This document shows positions 35,078-42,108 of a stretch of 64,000 bases of DNA, in pieces (position 1 is the first letter of the stretch; each line of letters begins with the position of its first letter). A model generated the notes under the pieces. It worked only from the letters and a program-made list of their open reading frames with translations, did no database searches and had not been told where the DNA came from. The translations under genes and the position numbers were made by a program. Source of the DNA: an uncultured Bacteroidales bacterium (lineage in GTDB: Bacteria > Bacteroidota > Bacteroidia > Bacteroidales > UBA932); the NCBI GenBank assembly GCA_900319485.1, contig ONOQ01000007.1, positions 1 through 64,000 on the forward strand, read 5' to 3'.

Positions 35078-37063
35078 CTATTCCCAGCAGTCCACGACCG
35101 TGGCTCCTGCAGGAAGAAATACGTATTTTCCAAAATGACGGCATCTTTTGCCGTCCGGGGCCTGCGAGAAAATGGTTTTGCCGCGGCGCAGCCCGGTCTT
35201 GATCCGGACCACTTTACCTTGATGGCCGCTGTTGGAGACAACGCTTACAAAGGTTTTTCCGGAACAGAGTACCTGCAGCGACAGGCCCTTCCCGTAACGG
35301 GAGAAACTGAGGGGCTGCTCCTCAACCCTCATGGCATCTCTGATTATGGCCGACAACTTTTTGACGGCACCTTTACGCACAGCCCCAAGGCCTATCATGG
35401 AAGGGATCCACACAACACGGCCCCTGCCGTAAGCATGGTCTGCCCTTCTGGTTTTCCGGCCATCGGCATTGAGGATGCCTTCCCACAGATGAACCCACAT
35501 TTTCCTTTCGCCGACATCAATCATCTGGTCTCCGGGGCTACAGAAAACTTCTTCAAGGGTGGCTCCGAATACATCGGAGAGAGGAAATCCGTGCCCGAAT
35601 ACGTCACTCATATACTCGTCGTAGAAAAAACTGAGGCCTTCCACCAGGAGTGTCCCGCCCTTTTCCACAAAGCTTCTGAGGGAAGCATAGTAATGCCTTG
35701 GAATGCATACCTGGCCTGAAATGATGACAGCTTTTCCGGAATAATCTTCACGGGTCCAGTCATATTCACCCATTTCCCCAAACTGGGGCTTCAGGCCATG
35801 CTCCATAAGAGCCTGATACATTGCCACTGCGCTTTTCATCACTCCGCCCTCGTGGCGGCCTTCATAGTCAGAGTCTGTGAGGTCACCAAGCTGGACCTGT
35901 TTTTCGGCCCAAAGGGATTCCCTGGCATAGAGGATGGAGACAGGACTCTCAAGAGGCATTGCATTGGCAAATATATCTGCATTTGAAGATATTGCCAGGG
36001 CGGTTTTTCGCGCCACTTCGCTTCTGGCCGACACTCCTCCCTGCATATTGAGCAGCGCCCATTCTCCGGCTTCTCCGCCTACCCCGCGGGGATTGAGTGT
36101 CCAGAAAATGACGCCTCCTGCGCCTTCTCCTATTCCTGTCCACATCCACTGGGCAAGTTCCTCAGGGGTTGGACAGAAGGCGTTGAAAGCGCTGTAAGTG
36201 TTGTTCCCGGCCTGAAGTTCTGTAATCAGCCAAGGGATGGGGCCGGCGCCGCTGCGGATAATGTCGCAGTTGGCGGCCATGGCAAGGTTATATCTCTCAC
36301 GGGGGAAGTATCCGAAATGCCAGGAGGGGTGGGCCGATGCTCCAAGCGATGAAAGGAACTCCCTCCAGGCGGGGAAATCATACTCCGCCGCATTACGGAA
36401 AATCTGGTGATTGTTGACGTGGATCTGATGTGCGGGGTCTATTGCCCTTACACGCCTGGCAACCGAAGCAAGGTAATCCGTGTTGTACTCAAGAAGGAAA
36501 CGTTCAGTGTCAAAATGAACCAGTACCGGGTATCCTTCCGGGGTGAAGGTCTTGTGAGGGTGTGACTTTTTCCACTCCTCGAAACGGGCGTTGGTGAAGG
36601 GCTCGTCTGGAAGCACGCCTTCCACTCCGGGCTCATTTATCAGCACCCAGGCCTTGAGGGCCGGATGATCCTTGAAATGGGCCACGAGGGCATCCGTAAA
36701 GGCATTTACAGTTTTTTCGTGGGCGGCATCTACGGGGAATTTGAATCCTCCTATGCCGTTACCTTCCATATCAGGGAAGATTGTGGCAAATACCCCTATG
36801 CCATTCTCATGGGCATAATCGAAGGCCCTGTCAAACAGGGAGAAGTCCCAGCCGTCCTTCCCATGGCAATAGGATTCAAACATCCTTATGCGGCAGGCTT
36901 TCATACCGCAGTCCTTCATTGTGCGGAACCAGCCGCTCACATCGGAGTCGGTCTGGCCTGGCTCAATGAAAACCTGGGCGCCTATAAAGGGAATATCCCG
37001 GGCCTCCATTCCTATTGAAACCATTCCAAGCAGTATACTTAGAAAAATGCGTTTAGCGTTCAT
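35078..37063 (-). CDS. Exported GH42-like glycoside hydrolase
   Basis: 661 residues. Signal peptide (~1-21, ending GMEA). A (beta/alpha)8 barrel of clan GH-A carries WVLINEPG near residue 140 (acid/base Glu) and WLITELQAG near 285 (nucleophile Glu). A second domain with VSILYARESLWAEKQ and VIISGQVCIPRHYYASL resembles the trimerisation domain of GH42 beta-galactosidases. Substrate is not certain. It overlaps queD by 11 bp, so it is the distal gene of pnuC-serpin-queD-GH. There are no SusC/D genes nearby. Confidence 0.75.
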   Translation of the reverse strand: MNAKRIFLSILLGMVSIGMEARDIPFIGAQVFIEPGQTDSDVSGWFRTMKDCGMKACRIRMFESYCHGKDGWDFSLFDRAFDYAHENGIGVFATIFPDMEGNGIGGFKFPVDAAHEKTVNAFTDALVAHFKDHPALKAWVLINEPGVEGVLPDEPFTNARFEEWKKSHPHKTFTPEGYPVLVHFDTERFLLEYNTDYLASVARRVRAIDPAHQIHVNNHQIFRNAAEYDFPAWREFLSSLGASAHPSWHFGYFPRERYNLAMAANCDIIRSGAGPIPWLITELQAGNNTYSAFNAFCPTPEELAQWMWTGIGEGAGGVIFWTLNPRGVGGEAGEWALLNMQGGVSARSEVARKTALAISSNADIFANAMPLESPVSILYARESLWAEKQVQLGDLTDSDYEGRHEGGVMKSAVAMYQALMEHGLKPQFGEMGEYDWTREDYSGKAVIISGQVCIPRHYYASLRSFVEKGGTLLVEGLSFFYDEYMSDVFGHGFPLSDVFGATLEEVFCSPGDQMIDVGERKMWVHLWEGILNADGRKTRRADHAYGRGRVVWIPSMIGLGAVRKGAVKKLSAIIRDAMRVEEQPLSFSRYGKGLSLQVLCSGKTFVSVVSNSGHQGKVVRIKTGLRRGKTIFSQAPDGKRCRHFGKYVFLPAGATVVDCWE

Positions 37064-37382
37064 ATGCCGCCATATTCATCTCGCTTTCCCATACCTCCAC
37101 ACGGTATGCGTTCTCCACGTGGTCGCATATCCAGCGGGCTATGTTTTCCGCGGTGGGGTTGAAGGGCAGGATGTCATTGAGATTCTTGTGGTCCAGTGCG
37201 CCGGATATATCACGCTTTATGTGGGTGAAATCCGTCACCATACCGTCTGCGTTGAGGGTTTCGCTCTTGCAGTAGATCTTAACTATCCAGTTGTGGCCGT
37301 GGAGGTCCTCGCACTTGCTCTCATAGGAGAGTTTGAGGGCGTGGGCCCCGGCTATTTCAAGTCTTTTACAAACGTAGTACAT
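37053..37382 (-). CDS. queD: 6-carboxy-5,6,7,8-tetrahydropterin synthase
   Basis: 109 residues. Zinc ligands are in HALKLSYESKCEDLHGHNW (His near 14, and the HGH near 29-31); the catalytic cysteine is in KCEDLHGH. FTHIKRDI and the C-terminal Glu (WESEMN) complete the site. It produces carboxytetrahydropterin, the substrate of QueE, in the queuosine pathway. Its ATG shares one base with the serpin stop (TAATG). Confidence 0.93.
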   Translation of the reverse strand: MYYVCKRLEIAGAHALKLSYESKCEDLHGHNWIVKIYCKSETLNADGMVTDFTHIKRDISGALDHKNLNDILPFNPTAENIARWICDHVENAYRVEVWESEMNMAAYER

Positions 37383-38671
37383 TATTTTCCTGTATAAACT
37401 CCTTCAAAAAGTATTGCTCCGGAAGTGGCTTCGCCTATTATCCACACAAAGGGATGATCGGCATAGAATTCTATTCTCTTGGGCTCCTCGCCGGGGCCGA
37501 CTGCCGATTCCCCCACCATTTCCACAATGGTGACTGCGGCGGCTTCAGTGCCCCATTCCGTCACATTGATCTTTGCCTTCTGAATTACCTTCTCTATCCA
37601 GTAATACCAGCCGGGCTTGGGCTCGAACATATGGTCAAACTCGGCCCCTCTTGCAAAAGCCTTCTTCACGCCCATGGCATCAAGGGCTTCCTTGAGATAG
37701 AGTTTGTTCTCTATGCTGAACTTGGGGAATCTCAGATGGACCTCCGCATCTTTAAGAAGGCCTCCGCCGATTTCACCCCAAGAAGTGGTTTTGAGTTTGG
37801 CCAGAAGCGGAGCCAGGTCATTGCCGTCCGGAAGAAGGATGTACATGTAGTACTTGTGGCCGGCATAAGGGAGAGCGACAATCTTGTACCCGTCCCTGAC
37901 AGCATAGTGTAAATACTCCACAGTGTGAAGCATATCCATATTCTTCTTTGTACCGTCCGTGAGCGTGAACTCCTCTTCCCAGGCCGAATGCTCAGTGAAC
38001 ATGGGATCATACTCAGAGCCCGCCCATTTTGCCTTGAAATACAGGGCATTCATGATGTAAGCCACAGCGTCTGCGGACAGCTCTTTTGCGTCCAAAACCT
38101 TATCTATGAAGCCATTGGTACTGCGGCTGGCCCACTCGTTTATTTTTGCTGCGGTGTATTCCGGATTGGTGAAAGGCATGTTTTCCACTGCCGCATAGTA
38201 GTTGCTTTCCACGGTCTGTTTGAAAGCAGGAAGCAGCGGGAACTGGTCGTTCACCAGGAGAGCGTCCGTGAGCTTGAGGTTCACGTTGAGATCCACGGCC
38301 GGAAGCTCTTCCAGTAGCTTTTTGCAGTACGCATTGAGGGCGTCAATACCATCCTCTCCATAGCCCAGGAAGTCAATGATTTCCTGCAGGGTTTCCCCGC
38401 TGGCGCCGTTGGCCGTCATCGCCAGGGCATATTGCAGGCTGAGAGGAGAAATGATTAGGTTCTCGCCCTCATACATCTGGTCCAGGAAACGGAAAGCCAT
38501 GGCGTTGCCTGCCGCCATATACCCCTGCTCCGTTTCCGTGAGAGTGACCTTTGTGATCTGCTCCGTGGGAGTTGGGGACTGGACGGTTATGGGGTCCGCG
38601 ACTTTTATCTGCTTCTGGCAGGAAACAAGTGCCAGAAGGCTCACTACGGGTATAAGAAGTGCTTTTTTCAT
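37382..38671 (-). CDS. Lipoprotein serpin (serine protease inhibitor)
   Basis: 429 residues. The lipoprotein signal ends LVSC (Cys near 18). The serpin fold is recognised by NLIISPLSLQYALAMTANGA, the breach/hinge sequence WGTEAAAVT near residue 375 and the C-terminal FYADHPFVWIIG. The small-residue hinge predicts an inhibitory serpin. Counting from the hinge, the scissile region falls about at VGES, so P1 may be Glu or a neighbouring small residue. Bacterial serpins of commensals can block host or rival proteases; the surface anchoring is consistent with that. Its ATG overlaps the pnuC stop by 4 bp; a longer frame from 38842 lies inside pnuC. Confidence 0.9.
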   Translation of the reverse strand: MKKALLIPVVSLLALVSCQKQIKVADPITVQSPTPTEQITKVTLTETEQGYMAAGNAMAFRFLDQMYEGENLIISPLSLQYALAMTANGASGETLQEIIDFLGYGEDGIDALNAYCKKLLEELPAVDLNVNLKLTDALLVNDQFPLLPAFKQTVESNYYAAVENMPFTNPEYTAAKINEWASRSTNGFIDKVLDAKELSADAVAYIMNALYFKAKWAGSEYDPMFTEHSAWEEEFTLTDGTKKNMDMLHTVEYLHYAVRDGYKIVALPYAGHKYYMYILLPDGNDLAPLLAKLKTTSWGEIGGGLLKDAEVHLRFPKFSIENKLYLKEALDAMGVKKAFARGAEFDHMFEPKPGWYYWIEKVIQKAKINVTEWGTEAAAVTIVEMVGESAVGPGEEPKRIEFYADHPFVWIIGEATSGAILFEGVYTGK

Positions 38672-39243
38672 ACAAATACTCCTTTTCTTTTCCAATGATA
38701 ATATCCATATACGGCCGAGGCCGAATAAACAATGTAAAGGCCCGCCATCCACCACTGGCCGGTATGGAGGCAGAGGGCCGTGGACAAAACATCGGCCACA
38801 ATCCAGAGGATCCACTGCCTGAGATAACTCTGCGCCAGCCACCAGGTGGCGATGACGCTAAGGACCGCCGCCGATGCATCAAGAAGCGGCGCTGCGTCTC
38901 CGGTTTTCCTGAGAATCCAGGTGAGGGCCAGGGAGCCAAGCACAAAGGCCGCGGCGCTCCAGGCCATAACCCTTCCTGGAAGTTTCCGAAGGTGGATTTC
39001 TCCGTCCCCTACCTCGGCGCTGTCCTTACGCCACTTGTAAAGGCCGATTACGGAAACTGCCAGATAGTAGATGTTAAGGCCCATGGAGGCCCACACGTGC
39101 TGGACGGCGAAACTGAAGGCACAGGCCGCTCCGGTGAGGATTCCAATCACCCACATGGCGTTCTTCTGCAGGATTTCCAGCAGCACGTAAAGCACGCCGG
39201 TAACCGCCGCAAATATCTCTATTGCCTGAATTACAGTTTCCAT
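38668..39243 (-). CDS. pnuC: PnuC-family nicotinamide riboside transporter
   Basis: 191 residues with about seven membrane helices. The C-terminal WWLAQSYLRQWILWIVADVL fits the PnuC signature (Trp, Gln/Asn, Asp positions). Role: facilitated uptake of nicotinamide riboside or a related vitamin through the inner membrane. The ATG at 39243 is used; longer frames run through the tRNA gene. It starts 5 bp past the T-run of the tRNA terminator, with no room for a promoter in between, so expression probably depends on readthrough. Confidence 0.85.
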   Translation of the reverse strand: METVIQAIEIFAAVTGVLYVLLEILQKNAMWVIGILTGAACAFSFAVQHVWASMGLNIYYLAVSVIGLYKWRKDSAEVGDGEIHLRKLPGRVMAWSAAAFVLGSLALTWILRKTGDAAPLLDASAAVLSVIATWWLAQSYLRQWILWIVADVLSTALCLHTGQWWMAGLYIVYSASAVYGYYHWKRKGVFV

Positions 39244-39247
39244 AACT

Positions 39248-39280
39248 AAAAAAGGGGGAACGCCTTTACGGGCCTCCCCC
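39248..39280 (-). terminator. Terminator after tRNA-Thr
   Basis: A GC-rich stem (GGGGGA...TTCCCCC with an inner GCC/GGC pairing) followed by six T residues on the minus strand at 39248-39253. It lies between tRNA-Thr and pnuC. Confidence 0.75.
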
Positions 39281-39284
39281 TCTG

Positions 39285-39357
39285 AGCCACTCATCAGGCT
39301 CGAACTGACGACCTGCGCGTTACGAATGCGCTGCTCTACCGACTGAGCTAAAGTGGC
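39285..39357 (-). tRNA. tRNA-Thr (anticodon CGT)
   Basis: 73-nt cloverleaf. The acceptor stem GCCACTT pairs with GAGTGGC, the D arm GCTC/GAGC and the T arm with TTCGAGC are normal, and the anticodon loop TTCGTAA gives CGU, which reads ACG. The 3' CCA is not encoded (discriminator U followed by CA). The anticodon stem has an A31-C39 mismatch at its loop end, from GCGCA opposite CGCGC. Confidence 0.95.
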
Positions 39358-39385
39358 CTTTACCGACCGTGGTGAATCGGGACTA

Positions 39386-39393
39386 CAAATATA
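39386..39393 (-). promoter_or_regulatory. -7 promoter element of tRNA-Thr
   Basis: TATATTTG on the minus strand, 29 bp before the tRNA 5' end. Confidence 0.6.
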
Positions 39394-39428
39394 CAACTTT
39401 TTTTTGAATTCCTACTATCATTTGGACT

Positions 39429-39577
39429 GGCTCCACCTGGATTATTGGCCTGTTTTTTCTTTGGCGGCGTGCTCCAGCACGGCTCCACCTCAATTTTCGG
39501 CCTTTTTTTCCTTTGGCGGCGTGCTACAGCACGGCTCCACCTCAATTTTCGGCCATTTTTCCCTTTGGCGGCGTGCC
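39429..39577. repeat. 52-bp tandem repeat, about 2.9 copies
   Basis: GGCTCCACCT recurs at 39429, 39481 and 39533, and CTTTGGCGGCGTGC at 39459, 39511 and 39563, a constant period of 52 bp. Copies differ by a few bases. Each full unit contains a CGTGCT/AGCACG dyad and a TTTTCGGCC-T-run. The repeat lies in non-coding DNA between the tRNA promoter and the amgK promoter, and its length is not a multiple of three. Confidence 0.9.
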
Positions 39578-39589
39578 GGGATGTGGAGA

Positions 39590-39623
39590 TTATTGCAGCA
39601 GAGCCGTATTTTTTGTATTTTTG
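39590..39623 (+). repeat. 34-bp promoter repeat, copy A (amgK)
   Basis: A 34-bp sequence that is perfectly inverted at 43619-43652. It includes a TTG at 39593-39595, a 20-bp spacer and TATTTTTG at 39616-39623, i.e. a full -33/-7 Bacteroidota promoter pointing at amgK. Confidence 0.9.
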
Positions 39624-39628
39624 TGGAT

Positions 39629-40657
39629 ATGGAAACCATACTTGAATTATACCACAGTCATTTTGGCGTGAAAGCGGCTGGTGCGGAACTCCTTCCGCTG
39701 TCCGGAAGCGCTCGGAAATATTATAGAATAACAGGTGAGGCCGGAACCGTGATTGGCTGCAAGGGCACTAACCTGGCGGAAAACCGCGCGTTCCTTGCAC
39801 TGGACGCAAAGTTCTGTGCAGCGGGACTTCACGCACCCAAGGTTTATGCGGTCTCCGATGACTCTATGTCATACCTTCAGGAGGACCTTGGAGACGGGCA
39901 GTTATTTGCTCTTTTGAAGCCTTCCATTGTGAAAGGCTCCTTCACGGAAAAAGAGTTAGGGTGGCTCCACAGGACTATGGAACTCCTTCCCGCCGTTCAG
40001 TTTGAGGTGGGAAAGGGCTTTGACTGGAGCGTATGCTTCCCGGACCGGGAACTCAATGACCGTATGGTGAGTTTTGACCTCAACTACTTCAAGTACGATT
40101 TCCTCAAGTTCACTGGCATTGATTTCAATGAAATCCGGCTTCAGGACGATTTTGACCGTATCCGTGAAGATGCCGTGAACTATACGGGAGACACTTTCCT
40201 TTACCGTGACTTCCAGGCCCGGAACGTGATGATAAAAGCCGGTGAGCCCTGCTTCATAGACTTCCAGGGAGGCCGCAGGGGCCCCGTGCAGTACGACATC
40301 GCATCGTTCCTCTGGAATGCCGGAACCCATTTCAACGCAGGGTTAAGGCATGAACTGGAACTGACGTACCTTGGGGCACTGGAGAAGTATCGGCCTGTAG
40401 ATGAAGTGGAGTTCTATAAGGAATACCGCCTTATGACGCTTCTGAGGCTCCTTCAGGAAACCGCTGCATATGGCTTCAGGGGTCTTGTGGAGCGGAAACA
40501 GATCTTCCTTGACTGCATCCCCACGGTCCTTGGATGCCTGAGGGAACTTACCGATGAACCGTTCCCGCGTTATCCGTATGTGACGGAGGTTCTCCGGCGC
40601 GTTGCAAACGAATGGGACGGCAGTACCAATATGCCCGGAATGAAGGTTCAGTTATGA
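39629..40657 (+). CDS. amgK: N-acetylmuramate/N-acetylglucosamine kinase (AmgK-like)
   Basis: 342 residues of the aminoglycoside-phosphotransferase fold. It has the catalytic loop YRDFQARNVM near residue 190, the metal-binding FIDFQGGRRGPVQYDIASFL near 210 and a modified N-lobe (GSARKYYRI). The IDFQ...GP.QYD pattern and the overlapping downstream nucleotidyltransferase (ATGA) match AmgK-MurU pairs. Known role: phosphorylates recovered MurNAc or GlcNAc at C1 for reuse. The ATG at 39629 is 5 bp after the -7 box, so the mRNA is nearly leaderless. A longer frame (from 39353) runs through the tandem repeat and is rejected. It is not an antibiotic-resistance gene by these motifs. Confidence 0.82.
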   Translation: METILELYHSHFGVKAAGAELLPLSGSARKYYRITGEAGTVIGCKGTNLAENRAFLALDAKFCAAGLHAPKVYAVSDDSMSYLQEDLGDGQLFALLKPSIVKGSFTEKELGWLHRTMELLPAVQFEVGKGFDWSVCFPDRELNDRMVSFDLNYFKYDFLKFTGIDFNEIRLQDDFDRIREDAVNYTGDTFLYRDFQARNVMIKAGEPCFIDFQGGRRGPVQYDIASFLWNAGTHFNAGLRHELELTYLGALEKYRPVDEVEFYKEYRLMTLLRLLQETAAYGFRGLVERKQIFLDCIPTVLGCLRELTDEPFPRYPYVTEVLRRVANEWDGSTNMPGMKVQL

Positions 40658-41394
40658 AAGCGTTAGTTTTTGCGGCAGGTCTTGGAACAAGGTTAAGGCC
40701 AATCACGGACCATATGCCAAAGGCCCTTGTGCCAGTTGCAGGCGTGGCTATGCTGGAGCGCGTAATCCTCAAACTTGCCTCTCAGGGCTGCGATTCCTTT
40801 GTGGTGAACGTCCACCACTTTGCCTCAATGATAGAGGATTTTCTGGCCGATAAAAAGAACTTCGGCCTCCCCATCGCTATCTCAGAGGAGTTGGCGGAAC
40901 CCCTTGAGACCGGAGGCGGAATAAAGCACGCGGCGCCGCTGCTGAAATCGGCCCAGGGCCGCTTTCTTGTCCATAATGCCGATATCCTCTCAACTCTGGA
41001 TGCGGGCTGGTTTATCGGCCAGGATACTCCAGGCACCCTTGCAACCCTTCTTGTGAGGGACGCTCCCGCAGACCGCTGCCTCCTTTTTGATGACGATATG
41101 CGCCTTACCGGCTGGACCAACGTCAAGACCGGAGAGGTGAAGAGTCCGTACCTTCCGGACTATGATCCGTCGGCATATCATAAATACAGTTTCTGCGGCA
41201 TACACATAGTCTCGGAAGATGTATTTCCCGCTATGGCTTCCTGGCCGGACAAGTTTTCAATAATCGATTTCTACCTTTCAATGGCTGCCCTGAGGCCCAT
41301 AAAAGGCGTCATTGCCCCGGCCGATATGCGTCTTGTGGACATCGGCAGCCCGGAAGGCTTGCGGGAAGCAGAAGCTCTAGTTGCCCGTTTTTGA
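40654..41394 (+). CDS. murU: N-acetylmuramate-1-phosphate uridylyltransferase (MurU-like)
   Basis: 246 residues, sugar-1-phosphate nucleotidyltransferase fold. It has FAAGLGTRLRPIT at residues 5-17, KALVPVAG near 23, EPLETGGGIKHA near 87 and HNADIL near 111. Family role: makes UDP-MurNAc from MurNAc-1-P, bypassing the MurA/MurB de novo route. It is the partner of the upstream AmgK-like kinase, whose stop it overlaps by 4 bp. The EPLETGGGI stretch is specific enough to prefer MurU over glucose-1-P uridylyltransferases. A strong terminator follows. Confidence 0.82.
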   Translation: MKALVFAAGLGTRLRPITDHMPKALVPVAGVAMLERVILKLASQGCDSFVVNVHHFASMIEDFLADKKNFGLPIAISEELAEPLETGGGIKHAAPLLKSAQGRFLVHNADILSTLDAGWFIGQDTPGTLATLLVRDAPADRCLLFDDDMRLTGWTNVKTGEVKSPYLPDYDPSAYHKYSFCGIHIVSEDVFPAMASWPDKFSIIDFYLSMAALRPIKGVIAPADMRLVDIGSPEGLREAEALVARF

Positions 41395-41418
41395 TAAGTT
41401 CCTCATTATTAGTGATTT

Positions 41419-41460
41419 ACAACATTTACTCCCGGCTTTTTTGCCGGGAGTAAATGTTGT
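41419..41460. terminator. Bidirectional terminator between murU and queE
   Basis: A perfect 18-bp inverted repeat (41419-41436 with 41443-41460) around a loop of six T residues. It lies between convergent genes. No other feature is visible in the 105-bp gap. Confidence 0.9.
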
Positions 41461-41499
41461 ATCTAACTCATTATCAATAAGATAAGAAAAACGGATACC

Positions 41500-42108
41500 T
41501 TATCTTACCTCTATGATCTTATGGGTCTGGAGGGATAATCGCCAGGTAGTGTGGGACTTGATGTAGGCCACGGTATCTCTCAGAATCTTGGAGTTGCGGG
41601 AAGGATCACCTGTGTCGCAGGGCTGCAGGAAGTGCCATTTTGCGGGGAACTGCGCCCAGCGCTCTATGCGTTCCTGCGGCATGGTGCCGTCATAGACCAG
41701 TTTCACCTCCTGGGCCTGGTCCAGGACCACTTTTGCGGCAGGGCCGATGTACCTCACATCCTCCTTGGGACTGAGCGTAACCCAGTCTACACTGCGCGGT
41801 ACCAGTTTGGTGCCGTTGGTCTCCACATGGATGCTGTAATAGAAACGGTGGAGGGCGTCAATGAGGTCAGTGCCCAGTTGAAGGAGGGGCTCACCGCCAG
41901 TAATGCACACATGGCCACAGTTCTCCGGGTCCAGGGCGGTAACCTGCTTAACGATATCTTCCACGGTCATGAGGCGGAACTCGCTGTGATTGGTGTCACA
42001 GAAGGGGCAGCGGAGGTTGCACCCGCTAAGGCGCACGAACACCATGGGCGTTCCCGTCCAGAAACCCTCTCCCTGAAGGCTGTAGAATATCTCGTTGACT
42101 TTATACAT
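41500..42108 (-). CDS. queE: 7-carboxy-7-deazaguanine synthase
   Basis: 202 residues, radical SAM. The cluster motif CNLRCPFC (CxxxCxxC) lies near residue 30, the substrate-binding FYSLQGEGFWTGTP at 8-21, and GGEPLLQ near 75. It converts carboxytetrahydropterin to 7-carboxy-7-deazaguanine, the step between QueD and QueC. Its ATG shares a base with the stop of the upstream flavoprotein (TAATG), so the two are co-transcribed. Confidence 0.94.
   Translation of the reverse strand: MYKVNEIFYSLQGEGFWTGTPMVFVRLSGCNLRCPFCDTNHSEFRLMTVEDIVKQVTALDPENCGHVCITGGEPLLQLGTDLIDALHRFYYSIHVETNGTKLVPRSVDWVTLSPKEDVRYIGPAAKVVLDQAQEVKLVYDGTMPQERIERWAQFPAKWHFLQPCDTGDPSRNSKILRDTVAYIKSHTTWRLSLQTHKIIEVR

Noticed and set aside
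37382..38842. Longer N-terminus for the serpin
   Set aside because: The extra part lies inside pnuC in another frame, and a lipoprotein signal begins cleanly at 38671.
39429..39577. CRISPR array
   Set aside because: The 52-bp unit is a head-to-tail repeat without unique spacers, and no cas genes are nearby.
39353..39628. N-terminal extension of the AmgK-like protein through the tandem repeat
   Set aside because: The promoter box at 39616-39623 and the 52-bp repeat lie in that stretch, and kinase homology starts at 39629.
39629..40657. Aminoglycoside-resistance phosphotransferase
   Set aside because: The fold is shared, but motifs and the coupled MurU-like gene point to cell-wall sugar recycling.
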